Positions 44,839-55,211 of a stretch of 64,000 nucleotides of DNA are shown piece by piece. The stretch is from Sphingomonas palustris. Lineage in GTDB: Bacteria; Pseudomonadota; Alphaproteobacteria; Sphingomonadales; Sphingomonadaceae. The notes under the pieces were generated by a model that worked only from the letters and a program-made list of their open reading frames with translations, had not been told where the DNA came from and ran no database searches. The stretch is from contig JAMFSI010000167.1 in assembly GCA_026225215.1 (NCBI GenBank), positions 1 through 64,000 on the forward strand, read 5' to 3'. The position numbers were made by a program, and so were the translations under genes. How positions within the stretch are numbered: the stretch's first letter is position 1; the number at the start of each line of letters is the position of its first letter.

Positions 44839-46020
44839 ATGGCGATACACAGCAAATTCGAGGGACTTTTTCAGCCCTTCCAGCTCGGTAATTTGACCCT
44901 GCCGAACCGTATCATATTCCCGCCGATGGGCCTCGAGGTTTGCGAGGGCGGGGTGCCGGGCGAGGAAGCTGCGGATTACTATGCACGGCGCGCGCAGGGC
45001 GGAGCCAGCCTGGTCATTACCGAGGGCGTCTACATCGACCACATGTCTTCGGGCGATAACCCGCTGCTGGGTCGTTTCCACGGCGAGGATGCCTATGAAG
45101 GCTGGCGCAATGTCGCCACCAAGGTGCACGCGGCGGGAGGCTTTACCGTTCCCGAGCTGTGGCATGTCGGCCTGATCTTCAGCGGACCGGACCTGCTGGC
45201 GGGCGGCGACATCAAGTTCCGCCCCGAACTCGGACAAGTCAGCCCTTCCGGCTTTATCGCGCCGGGCAAGAAGGTCTGCGACGGGATGACTCAGGCCCAG
45301 ATCGACGAGGTGATCGAGGCCTATGGGCGCGGCTGCGACAAGGCCCTCGAACTCGGCTTCGACGGGGTCGAGGTGCACGGCGCCCACGGCTATCTGCCCG
45401 ATCAGTTTCTGTGGAAGGAAACCAACCACCGCACCGACAAATACGGCGGCAGCCCGCGGGCGCGCGGGCAATTTGCCGCTGAAGTCGTGGCTGAATGCAA
45501 GCGCCGGCTGAAGCCTGGGATGCCGGTGATCTTCCGCACCTCGTTCTGGAAGATGGTGAACTATGACGCGATGCTCGCCGATACGCCGCAGGAGCTGGAA
45601 GAACTGCTCGGCCCTCTGGTCGATGCCGGGGTGGATATGTTCGACTGTTCGCAGCGCCGTTTCTGGGAGCCGACCTTCGCAGGCAGCGATCTCAACCTGG
45701 CTGGCTGGGTCAAGAAAGTGACGGGAGTTCCGACGATGACGGTGGGCTCGATCGGGCTGGACTGCGATTTGCTGGCAAGCCTCGGCGACCAGCAGACCGC
45801 TAATTGTAACCTCGAAAGCCTCGATCAATTGATGGAGCGCTTCGATCGCGGTGACTTCGATCTGGTCGGTGTCGGCCGTTCGATGATCGCTGAGCCCGAT
45901 TGGCCGCAGTATGTGCGGCGCGGCGAACTTGACCAGCTCAAACCCTTTTCGGTGAACGTGATGGCCAATGCCTTGCTCCCTGAGACGATCGTCACGGAAC
46001 GGGCCAAGACGAAGGCCTGA
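44839..46020 (+). CDS. Old yellow enzyme family NADH:flavin oxidoreductase
   Basis: The 393-residue FMN barrel starts LFQPFQLGNLTLPNRIIFPP and has the family site GVEVHGAHGYLPDQFLW with NHRTDKYGGS. It ends with an FMN phosphate region DLVGVGRSMIAEP. It lacks the extra FAD/FeS domains of dienoyl-CoA reductase. ATG at 44839 follows AAAGGA by 11 bases. A role in reducing a conjugated double bond of the ligase or oxygenase product is likely. Confidence 0.92.
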   Translation: MAIHSKFEGLFQPFQLGNLTLPNRIIFPPMGLEVCEGGVPGEEAADYYARRAQGGASLVITEGVYIDHMSSGDNPLLGRFHGEDAYEGWRNVATKVHAAGGFTVPELWHVGLIFSGPDLLAGGDIKFRPELGQVSPSGFIAPGKKVCDGMTQAQIDEVIEAYGRGCDKALELGFDGVEVHGAHGYLPDQFLWKETNHRTDKYGGSPRARGQFAAEVVAECKRRLKPGMPVIFRTSFWKMVNYDAMLADTPQELEELLGPLVDAGVDMFDCSQRRFWEPTFAGSDLNLAGWVKKVTGVPTMTVGSIGLDCDLLASLGDQQTANCNLESLDQLMERFDRGDFDLVGVGRSMIAEPDWPQYVRRGELDQLKPFSVNVMANALLPETIVTERAKTKA

Positions 46021-46071
46021 CGGCTGACGACAGCATAGAATCATCAAGTAATCGGCAACAAGGATTGGGAT

Positions 46072-46962
46072 ATGGGACTGCTGGAAGCACACGCCGGCTT
46101 GGCCGGCAAGGTTGCCGTGATCGTTGGCGGCTGCGGGGAAATTCAGGGACGGGCCTATACGCTGGCTCTGGCCAGGGCCGGCGTTCACATTGCCGCTTGC
46201 GATAATCACGAGGATGAGGTCGCCTCGATCGTGCCCGAAGTCGAAGCGCTCGGCGTGCGGATCATGGCTTACCATGCCGATGTCGCCGATTCGGTAGCGC
46301 TCGATGCATTCTATGACCGCGTCGAGGAGGAATTCGATCACGTCGATATCGTCGTCAACGTGCCTGCCAACTGCAAACGATCGCTGTTCGTGAATTCCAC
46401 ACGCGAAGACAATGCGCGCGATATCCGCATGAATTACGGGTATATAATCGACAGTTGCCGGCGCGCGATCCCGCTACTGCGCAAGAGCGGTCGCGGCGGC
46501 AGCATCATCAACTTCACGACGATCGAGGCGCATCGCGGCGCCGCGACTTTCGCGGTCTATGCCGGCGCCAAGGCGGCGACGACCAATTTCAGCAAAGCGC
46601 TGGCGGTGGAACTCGGCGTGGATCAGATCCGCATCAATCTGATTGCTCCCGATACCTCTCCCGCCAAGACGTCGAATGCTTCGCTCTATCCCGAAGATTT
46701 CGAACGGATCCAACAGCTCGGCGCCGATACGCTTTCAGAAGCATCGAAGATCTATGTTCCACTGAAGCGCGATCCAACGGTCGACGATCTCGCCAACGGC
46801 GTGCTCTTCCTGGCAAGCGACTTATCGCGATCGATCACCGGTACGACGCTGCACATCGACGGCGGCACAAGCGCGGCCGGCGGATGGCTCGACTGGCCGC
46901 TCGACAGCTTCATGCCTGCCCCGCTCGGGGGCTCGATGGGCAAGCTCTTTCCCAAAGGCTGA
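46072..46962 (+). CDS. Short-chain dehydrogenase/reductase
   Basis: The 296-residue NAD(P)-dependent enzyme has an N-terminal nucleotide loop (VIVGGCGEIQGR), a VVNVPAN variant of the NNAG motif, and catalytic YAGAK. The usual catalytic Ser position reads Thr (INFTTIEA). It ends with the common SITGTTLHIDGG motif. It lies 51 bases after the flavin enzyme and just before the broken transferase gene. Confidence 0.9.
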   Translation: MGLLEAHAGLAGKVAVIVGGCGEIQGRAYTLALARAGVHIAACDNHEDEVASIVPEVEALGVRIMAYHADVADSVALDAFYDRVEEEFDHVDIVVNVPANCKRSLFVNSTREDNARDIRMNYGYIIDSCRRAIPLLRKSGRGGSIINFTTIEAHRGAATFAVYAGAKAATTNFSKALAVELGVDQIRINLIAPDTSPAKTSNASLYPEDFERIQQLGADTLSEASKIYVPLKRDPTVDDLANGVLFLASDLSRSITGTTLHIDGGTSAAGGWLDWPLDSFMPAPLGGSMGKLFPKG

Positions 46963-46968
46963 TGGAAG

Positions 46969-47716
46969 ATGACCGAACATACCCCGATTACGCTTCACGG
47001 CGTGATGAGCCCAAACGTGGTCAAAGTGGCGATCATGCTCGAGGAGTTGGCGCTTCCCTACGTTCTCAAGCATGTCGCGCTGTTCAACGGCGAGCAGTTC
47101 ACGCCTGAATTCCGCAAACTCAATCCCGTGGGCAAGGTGCCGGTGATCGAGGATCCGGCGCTCGGGTAGCCGCTCGGGGAGTCCGGGGCGATCCTGATCT
47201 GGCTGGCCGAACGGCATGGCCAATTTCTCCCGCAGGAATCCCTCGATCGTTACGAGGTCTTCCAATGGCTGATGGTGCAAATGGCCGGGATCGGACCGAT
47301 GCTGGGCCAGTATACCCATTTCCGGCTCGCTGCCCGAGGGCAGCGAGCCTTACAGCTTCGGACGCTACGGCGCGATGGCCAAGCGTCTCTATCAGCTTAT
47401 CAACGATCGTGTGGCCGATCGGGAATGGATTGCCGGCGACGCCTATTCGATCGCTGACATCGCTACCTTCCCATGGGCGGAATATCTTGAGCGGCATGAT
47501 CTTTCGATCGACGCCTATCCTGCGATGCAACGCTGGCGCGAGAAAATCGCCGCTCGCCCGGCCGTCATCCGCGCCAAGGCCAGAATTCTGGCGGAGTTTT
47601 CAGCCCCATCGATGACCACCATGACCGCCGCAACTTCGACCGATCTCGACAAGTTCTTTAGCCGGACCGATGAGGTGCCGGCGCAGGACTTCACATCCGT
47701 AAAGCGGATGAGCTGA
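46969..47716 (+). pseudogene. Glutathione S-transferase gene with stop and frameshift
   Basis: The first 66 residues form a thioredoxin-like GST start (ITLHGVMSPNVVKVAIMLEE, LNPVGKVPVIEDPALG). An in-frame TAG at 47167-47169 is followed in the same frame by ESGAILIWLAERHGQF. Near 47325-47335 the frame shifts by one, after which FGRYGAMAKRLYQLIN and the GST C-terminal domain ADIATFPW continue to 47716. Two independent lesions argue for a true pseudogene, though sequencing error cannot be excluded. It was part of the ligase-Rieske operon. Confidence 0.8.
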
Positions 47717-47758
47717 CGGGCGATGCCGGCTGTGCAAGGCATTCGCGAGTAACTTCTT

Positions 47759-47926
47759 TAGGGCGTGTTGATATTCAGCCCATGCCGGGCTGCAAATGGC
47801 GCTTTTCCGTGCTTCCGGTGCTCACGTACTTTGAGTACGCTGCGCTCCGGGTCACGAAAAAACACGATTTTGACCTGCGGTCGTCTTCGGCTCGCAGCAG
47901 CCTGAGCTAAATCTCAACACGCCCTA
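47759..47926. repeat. 168-bp inverted-repeat element (MITE-like)
   Basis: TAGGGCGTGTTGA at 47759-47771 is perfectly mirrored by TCAACACGCCCTA at 47914-47926. Between them is non-coding DNA with an internal short hairpin (CACGTACTTTGAGTACG). No transposase is encoded. The right end supplies the TAG stop codon of gcrA. I recall similar GGGCGTGTTGA elements in sphingomonad genomes but could not verify this. Confidence 0.8.
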
Positions 47927-48649
47927 GCGAACGCGGGGTCCACCGAAAGGCAGCGGCGGCGGCGGCCGGCGATGGCCACGCGGCAGCTGCGCCTGATAGG
48001 CCCGGCCGCAATGTTCCACGCAATAGGGGAACCCCGGATTGACCTTGTCGCCGCAGAAATGGAAATCGGGCTCGCCAGGATGGCCCATCGGCCAGCGGCA
48101 AATCCGGTCATTGAGGTCGAGCAGACTGGTCTTGCCGCTGATCTCGGGGCTGGGCTTGGCCGGTACGAGGCGGCGCGGCGGCGCCGGCGGGATCGGGGCC
48201 TGCTGGTCGCCGGGGCCTTGGCGCAGGAAGCCACCGGGGCCGACAGAGACGATCCGTGGCGGCGGCGGCGGGGCTTGTCCTTCAACGGCGACCGGCGCAG
48301 CGGGAGCCGTCGGGGCGACCGGCGTTGCGACCACGGGGCGTGTTACCGGCGGGGCCACCGGGCGCGGGTCGGGTTCGGGCGCAGCGGTGACGGTCGCTTC
48401 GGGGCGCGGCGGCTTGGCCACGACCGGCGCGCTGGCGGGCGTGACATCGCCGACGTTGGCGCCTGTCGCTGGCTCGGGACGCTCATTGGCTTTGACCGGA
48501 GATGGGCGCGCTTTCAGCCCGAGGCGATGCGCCTTGCCGATCACGGCATTGCGGCTGACGCCGCCCAAATCGTCGGCAATCTGGCTGGCGGTCGCGCCGC
48601 TTTCCCACATCTTGGTCAGTTTCTCGATGCGTTCGTCAGTCCAGCTCAT
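47924..48649 (-). CDS. gcrA: GcrA cell cycle regulator
   Basis: The 241-residue protein starts MSWTDERIEKLTKMWESG and continues with GVSRNAVIGKAHRLGL, the GcrA DNA-binding helix-turn-helix. A long Pro/Ala linker follows. The C-terminal RNA-polymerase-binding part has RICRWPMGHPGEPDFHFCG and YCVEHCGRAYQ. GcrA is restricted to Alphaproteobacteria and works with sigma-70 at methylated promoters. The C-terminus runs PPPPLPFGGPRVR and its stop lies inside the repeat element. Confidence 0.96.
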   Translation of the reverse strand: MSWTDERIEKLTKMWESGATASQIADDLGGVSRNAVIGKAHRLGLKARPSPVKANERPEPATGANVGDVTPASAPVVAKPPRPEATVTAAPEPDPRPVAPPVTRPVVATPVAPTAPAAPVAVEGQAPPPPPRIVSVGPGGFLRQGPGDQQAPIPPAPPRRLVPAKPSPEISGKTSLLDLNDRICRWPMGHPGEPDFHFCGDKVNPGFPYCVEHCGRAYQAQLPRGHRRPPPPLPFGGPRVR

Positions 48650-48735
48650 TGCGTATCCATCATCTTGCGAGGCATCTGTGCCTCATCTGCCAAGGTTGCT
48701 TGCCTTGCCCTGCGCCACCCGATAGGCGGCAGCCT

Positions 48736-49632
48736 ATGGCTGAGCAACCCTATACTAATACTGCCGCCAGCACGGGCACGAGTGCGCCCGCCGCAGGCAA
48801 CAAACCACGCCGTGACTTTCCGGCCCAAGGCGTTCCGGTCATCCAGCGGGTGAACTGGCTGGGGCTGTGGACGCTCTATATGAAGGAGGTGCGCCGATTC
48901 TTCAAGGTGCAGACCCAGACAATCTGGGCGCCGGCCATCACCACCTTGCTGTTTCTGGTGATCTTCACCGTCGCCATGGGCCGTGGCAATCGCATGGTGC
49001 TGGGGGTCAACTTCGCGACTTTCGTGGCGCCGGGACTGATCGCCATGGGGATGATGCAGAACAGCTTTGCCAATGCCAGCTTTGCCTTCCTGTCAGGCAA
49101 GATGCAGGGCACGATCATCGATTATCTGATGCCGCCATTGTCCGAAGGCGAGCTGATGCTGGCCTTGATCGGTGCGGCGGTCTCGCGAGCCGTGCTGGTG
49201 GGTTTGGCGCTGGCGCTGGTGATGCTGCTGTGGCCGGGGTTGAGCTTGGCCATGGCGCATCCCTGGGCGGTGCTGTGGTTTGGTCTTAACGGGGCCACGC
49301 TGCTGGCGCTGTTGGGGATGATATCCTCGATCTGGGCGGAAAAGTTCGATCACAACGCGGCGGTGACCAATTTCATCATCCAGCCGCTGTCGCTGTTGTC
49401 GGGCACGTTTTACGTCGTCGATAACATGGCCCCGGTCTTTCAGACGATCAGCCGGCTCAACCCGTTCTTCTATGTGATCAGCGGCTTTCGCTTCGGCTTT
49501 CTCGGGCGCAGCGATCTGGGCACGACCAATGCGGCGGTTATCCAAGGCGCGCTGGCGCTGGGCGTGCTCAACGGCGTGCTGGCACTGGCGTGTTATCTGA
49601 TGCTGAAATCGGGATGGAAGCTGAAAAGCTGA
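48736..49632 (+). CDS. ABC-2 type transporter permease
   Basis: The 298-residue protein has a cytoplasmic N-terminus and about six membrane helices, with the ABC-2 pattern LYMKEVRRFFKVQTQTIWAP and the conserved tail ISRLNPFFYVISGFRFGFLG. The matching ATPase is not adjacent, so the permease must find its partner elsewhere. A hairpin ACGCCC-GGGCGT at 49632-49645 follows the stop and could terminate both this and the convergent HspQ gene. Confidence 0.9.
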   Translation: MAEQPYTNTAASTGTSAPAAGNKPRRDFPAQGVPVIQRVNWLGLWTLYMKEVRRFFKVQTQTIWAPAITTLLFLVIFTVAMGRGNRMVLGVNFATFVAPGLIAMGMMQNSFANASFAFLSGKMQGTIIDYLMPPLSEGELMLALIGAAVSRAVLVGLALALVMLLWPGLSLAMAHPWAVLWFGLNGATLLALLGMISSIWAEKFDHNAAVTNFIIQPLSLLSGTFYVVDNMAPVFQTISRLNPFFYVISGFRFGFLGRSDLGTTNAAVIQGALALGVLNGVLALACYLMLKSGWKLKS

Positions 49633-49656
49633 CGCCCGGGGGCGTTAGGAGGGAGT

Positions 49657-50037
49657 CTAGTGGCTGAGCCCGTGGCGCAAGCGATAACGTCCGCCGGCAA
49701 AATCCTCGAACACTTCGGCGAGCGAAGGGTGCTCGATCGGCCCGCTCGCGCTGTCGTCCATCAGGTTTTGCTGGCTGACATAGGCGATATAGCTCGATTC
49801 ATCATTCTCCGCGAAGAGATGATAATAGGGCTGTTCGCGGGTCGGGCGGATTTCGCTGGGGATGGCTTCGTACCATTCCTCGCTATTGGCGAAGACGGGA
49901 TCGATGTCGAAGACCACACCGCGAAAGTCGAACATGCGGTGACGCACGACATCGCCGATCGCAAAACGCGCCTTCGATGCGCGCGGTGCTTCGATCCGTC
50001 GGCCTGCCTGGGGGGAAAAGAAACTGGCTTTGTCCAT
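49657..50037 (-). CDS. hspQ: HspQ-like heat shock / hemimethylated DNA-binding protein
   Basis: The 126-residue protein has the YccV/HspQ core ARFAIGDVVRHRMFDFRGVV, FANSEEWYEAIP, RPTREQPYYHLFAEND and YVSQQNLMDD. HspQ in enterobacteria modulates Lon and affects DnaA stability. The ATG at 50037 lacks a strong ribosome site but matches the family start. Confidence 0.9.
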   Translation of the reverse strand: MDKASFFSPQAGRRIEAPRASKARFAIGDVVRHRMFDFRGVVFDIDPVFANSEEWYEAIPSEIRPTREQPYYHLFAENDESSYIAYVSQQNLMDDSASGPIEHPSLAEVFEDFAGGRYRLRHGLSH

Positions 50038-50194
50038 GGCACGACATATAGGAAGGATGTCCGGCTGAAACAAGCAAGTCGGCTGGCTTATCCCCCCGCG
50101 CGGCATTTTCGGACTTGGCAAGGCTGCCCTCGTAAGCTAACCGCGCGCTTCTTCGACCGGGCGCGGCCAGTGGCAACGCTCAATGGCGCTTCAT

Positions 50195-50284
50195 GGAGAG
50201 GTGGCAGAGTGGTCGAATGCACCGCACTCGAAATGCGGCATGCTCGCAAGGGCATCCAGGGTTCGAATCCCTGCCTCTCCGCCA
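50195..50284 (+). tRNA. tRNA-Ser (CGA anticodon)
   Basis: The acceptor stem GGAGAGG pairs with CCTCTCC before discriminator G and encoded CCA (50282-50284). The anticodon arm CCGCA-CTCGAAA-TGCGG carries CGA. A long variable arm (CATGCTCGCAAGGGCATC) and the T-loop GGTTCGAATCC mark it as a serine tRNA. No integrase or att duplication is visible beside it. Confidence 0.96.
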
Positions 50285-50379
50285 ACCACCACTGATTCCA
50301 TTGCCTAATATTGCTGAAATTGGTCAGCGCTCGTATAAACCATCTCTAATAAAGCTAATGCTTGAGGCGCGATTGTGCT

Positions 50380-50450
50380 TAGAGCATCGTGCGAAAATGT
50401 GGGTACCGGTTTTCGCATTAAACGATGTGACAACAAAAGCTTAGAGCGGG
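50380..50450. repeat. Alphaproteobacterial-type palindromic intergenic repeat
   Basis: TTAGAGCATCGTGCGAAAAT leads into GTGGGTACCGG and then TTTTCGC and ACGATG, so GCATCGT and GCGAAAA pair with TTTTCGC and ACGATG. This matches the widespread AGAGCAT...GTGGGAACCGGTTTT repeat pattern I know from Rhizobiales and relatives. It fills most of the 320-base gap between tRNA-Ser and the small secreted protein gene. The remainder shows only the ribosome site. Confidence 0.65.
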
Positions 50451-50605
50451 CTGCGTGATTCACATTTCATGCTGCCCGTTCAAGGTGCTCTACTTGCCGA
50501 GTGCTCTACTTACTTGCGGATGACCGTGGTTAATCATAAGTTGTAACCAGCCCGAGCGTAGCGCGCGGTCCATGCGTGTGCAGGGCTACGATGGGGAGAG
50601 AACCC

Positions 50606-50923
50606 ATGAAGCAACTTATGTTAGCGGTTCTTGCAATATTGGCAGCCACAGTGCCGGCAGCGGCCGACAACCACCATAATCACTCGCCCGTCATCCATAA
50701 AGCCGGGCTCCATCACCACGCTGCCCCGGCGAAGGGAAGGCGCGGACCTGGAAGGGCGAAGCACTCGCGTCGGCACCGCATCACCGCCAAAGGCGATTCA
50801 CCTAATAGGCTCATCCATGCCGAGAGCCCGACTGCGGGCGTAATTGCGCGCCCCGGATGGAAGCCGATGAACGATGCGGAGATGGGGCAAGTGTCGCAGC
50901 ACAACCGGGACAAAAAGAACTGA
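50606..50923 (+). CDS. Small secreted His-rich protein
   Basis: The 105-residue protein has a signal peptide (MLAVLAILAATVPAAAD) followed by a His-rich stretch (NHHNHS, GLHHHA), an Arg/Lys-rich middle and a conserved-looking C-terminus RPGWKPMNDAEMGQVSQHN. GGGGAGAG five bases upstream supports the start. The histidines suggest metal binding in the periplasm. I do not recognise the family; its function is unknown. Confidence 0.7.
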   Translation: MKQLMLAVLAILAATVPAAADNHHNHSPVIHKAGLHHHAAPAKGRRGPGRAKHSRRHRITAKGDSPNRLIHAESPTAGVIARPGWKPMNDAEMGQVSQHNRDKKN

Positions 50924-50971
50924 CTGGACGGTTTCCGGCAATTTGGTCCCGCTCTGCTAGGTCTTTTCCAC

Positions 50972-51214
50972 TTACGTGGAGTCGGCACCGGGCGGCGGGC
51001 TAACCAGACAACCGCCACCATCGCCAGAGACAATCATCCGCAGAACCAGAACAGTTTCGGTCGATGACAGCAGGTAGGACTGTCCAATCACCCGGCGATA
51101 GATCGAGCCCGAAGCTTGCAACGGGCTCATGCCCTGCGCTTGCCACTGTCCCAGCGCGCTGCGGTAAGCGGGGGCGTCGGCATTCGTGGACTCCGTCAGC
51201 CGTACCTGGTGGAG
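50972..51214 (-). pseudogene. Remnant of a DHA2-family MFS efflux pump C-terminus
   Basis: The minus-strand frame reads LHQVRLTESTNADAPAYRS, then GMSPLQASGSIYRRVIGQ and SYLLSSTETVLVL. This resembles the periplasmic loop and last helices of EmrB/DHA2 transporters. Nothing upstream encodes the other helices, and the end reads into unrelated sequence. It is a fragment; the match is by eye. Confidence 0.5.
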
Positions 51215-51394
51215 CGATTCCCACCGATGCCGATGGCGGAAACCTTCAGGCCGTGGCCAAGGGTGCGATATTGCACCTGCGACTGCATCGATGCTGAAAC
51301 CGGCCGCTATCACGATTCCGTCCGTTCCCATGAGCACGCTTGCGGCGAACGCCAACGCCTGGACGCCAGTATGATCGGTTTCGACCTCTGATCG

Positions 51395-52702
51395 TTAAAC
51401 TTCGCTCGCGATGGGTGCTTCCCCGCGCGGAGTGCTCGAACGGAATTGGCCGGAAAGCGCGTGGTAGAGTTTCTGCGGGCAGATCAATCCGCTGACCGCA
51501 TCCGCGATCAGGGCCGTGGCGAACAGCGGCAGGATCATCGTGCGGTCGGCGGTCATTTCCATCATGATGATAACAGCCGTCATCGGTGCGCGCACCACCC
51601 CGGTAAAATAGCCGGCCATGCCCAGCAGGATGATGGCGCCGGCGGGGTCATGCGGGAAAAAGATCGCGAACAGCTGGCCAAGTCCGGCGCCGACCGACAA
51701 GGACGGCGCGAAGATGCCACCCGGCGCGCCGCTTAGAGCAGTTGCGAGAGTGGCGACGAACTTTGCGGGGCCAAAACTCATTGGCGCCGCCTGTCCGGCC
51801 AGCAGCATCCTGGTGGTCTCGTAGCCGGTGCCCCAACTTGATCCGCTGGTCGCCCACCCGGTCGCCGCGACAATCAAGCCGCAGCCGGCTGCAAACCAGA
51901 TAGGGCGCGCTTGGAGGTGCCTGAGCCACGCATGATCCGGTCGCGCCATTGCAATCAGGAGGCGCGAGAAAAGCCCCCCCAAAAGACCACCGACAACCCC
52001 GGCGATCGGCGAGATCAGCAGCATTGCGGAGACGGGCAATGTGCCGTTGACCACGCCGAAGTAGACGTAATCGCCGGAAAGTCCGAGACTTACCAGGCCC
52101 GCGATCATCACCGTGGCCATAATCAGCACGGCGACGCGTTGCTCGAATGCCGAAGCCAATTCCTCGATAGCGAAGGCCACGCCTGCCAGCGGGGTATTGA
52201 AGGCGGCGGCTACACCGGCTGCTCCACCAGCGATAATGATGCCGGCGGAAACGGGCACGCGCAGCCAGCGATGTACCGCGACCATCAGCGCCGCGCTGAT
52301 CTGCACCGTCGGGCCTTCGCGACCGACCGAACCCCCGACGAGCAGCATGGCGATCGTGCCGACCAGTTTGGCCCATGCCGTCCGCATCGATAGCAAATCG
52401 CCATCCGCATGCCGGTCGGGATTATGGCCGGCGGCCATGACCTGCGGGATGCCCGAGCCACGGGCCGCAGGGAAAAACCTCCGCGTGGCATAGACGATGA
52501 CGGCGAAGGCGAGGGGGGTGAGCAGGAACGGCGCCCATGGCTGCGCTCTGACGAGTTGCAGGAACAGTTTTTGGGCCAGCTCGCCCATCCGCGCAAAGAC
52601 GATAGCCGCGAGGCCGAGGGCGACCGCGCCGGAAAATGCTGCAAGGCGGGTGTGGACGGCGGCGACATGCTTACGTGCCGCAGATTTATTCGGGGAAGGC
52701 AT
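51395..52702 (-). CDS. ClC-family chloride channel/antiporter
   Basis: The 435-residue membrane protein has the ClC selectivity motifs GSGIPQV, GREGPTVQ (gating Glu) and GGIFAPSL. A likely internal proton Glu lies in AIEELASAFEQR, the position of E203 in the E. coli ClC antiporter, so Cl-/H+ exchange is expected. ATG at 52702 has TGAGG five bases upstream; ATG at 52723 is an alternative. It is divergent from the catalase gene. Confidence 0.92.
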   Translation of the reverse strand: MPSPNKSAARKHVAAVHTRLAAFSGAVALGLAAIVFARMGELAQKLFLQLVRAQPWAPFLLTPLAFAVIVYATRRFFPAARGSGIPQVMAAGHNPDRHADGDLLSMRTAWAKLVGTIAMLLVGGSVGREGPTVQISAALMVAVHRWLRVPVSAGIIIAGGAAGVAAAFNTPLAGVAFAIEELASAFEQRVAVLIMATVMIAGLVSLGLSGDYVYFGVVNGTLPVSAMLLISPIAGVVGGLLGGLFSRLLIAMARPDHAWLRHLQARPIWFAAGCGLIVAATGWATSGSSWGTGYETTRMLLAGQAAPMSFGPAKFVATLATALSGAPGGIFAPSLSVGAGLGQLFAIFFPHDPAGAIILLGMAGYFTGVVRAPMTAVIIMMEMTADRTMILPLFATALIADAVSGLICPQKLYHALSGQFRSSTPRGEAPIASEV

Positions 52703-52896
52703 CGAGGCCTCATAGTCGGTCATTGGCGGGTTGCACAACGATGCCGGACTCAATCGTCCGGACGTCGATTAATTTCTACCAGACGTTGGAAACTTTGCGC
52801 GCAGCTGACCGTTCACTCGTCACGCTTCCCCAATCGGCTCCAACTGGCTCGTCGGCCTGAAATCTCCTCAACCCGCGCGCTGACAAAGGACATCTT

Positions 52897-55140
<2,244 letters not shown>

Positions 55141-55153
55141 CGATCCAGGTTCT

Positions 55154-55190
55154 GCTCTCGCCAGGCACACTCGTTGTGCTTGGCGAGAGC
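55154..55190. terminator. Hairpin between convergent catalase and diguanylate cyclase genes
   Basis: GCTCTCGCCA (55154-55163) pairs exactly with TGGCGAGAGC (55181-55190), extended inside by GCACA/TGTGC. There is no T-run, so it may work as a processing or rho-assisted terminator for both directions. Confidence 0.65.
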
Positions 55191-55211
55191 GGCGAGGGTT
55201 CAGCGCTTCCC

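Noticed and set aside
50195-50284. tRNA-Ser as an integration site of a genomic island
   Set aside because: No integrase gene and no repeat of the tRNA 3-prime end were seen nearby.
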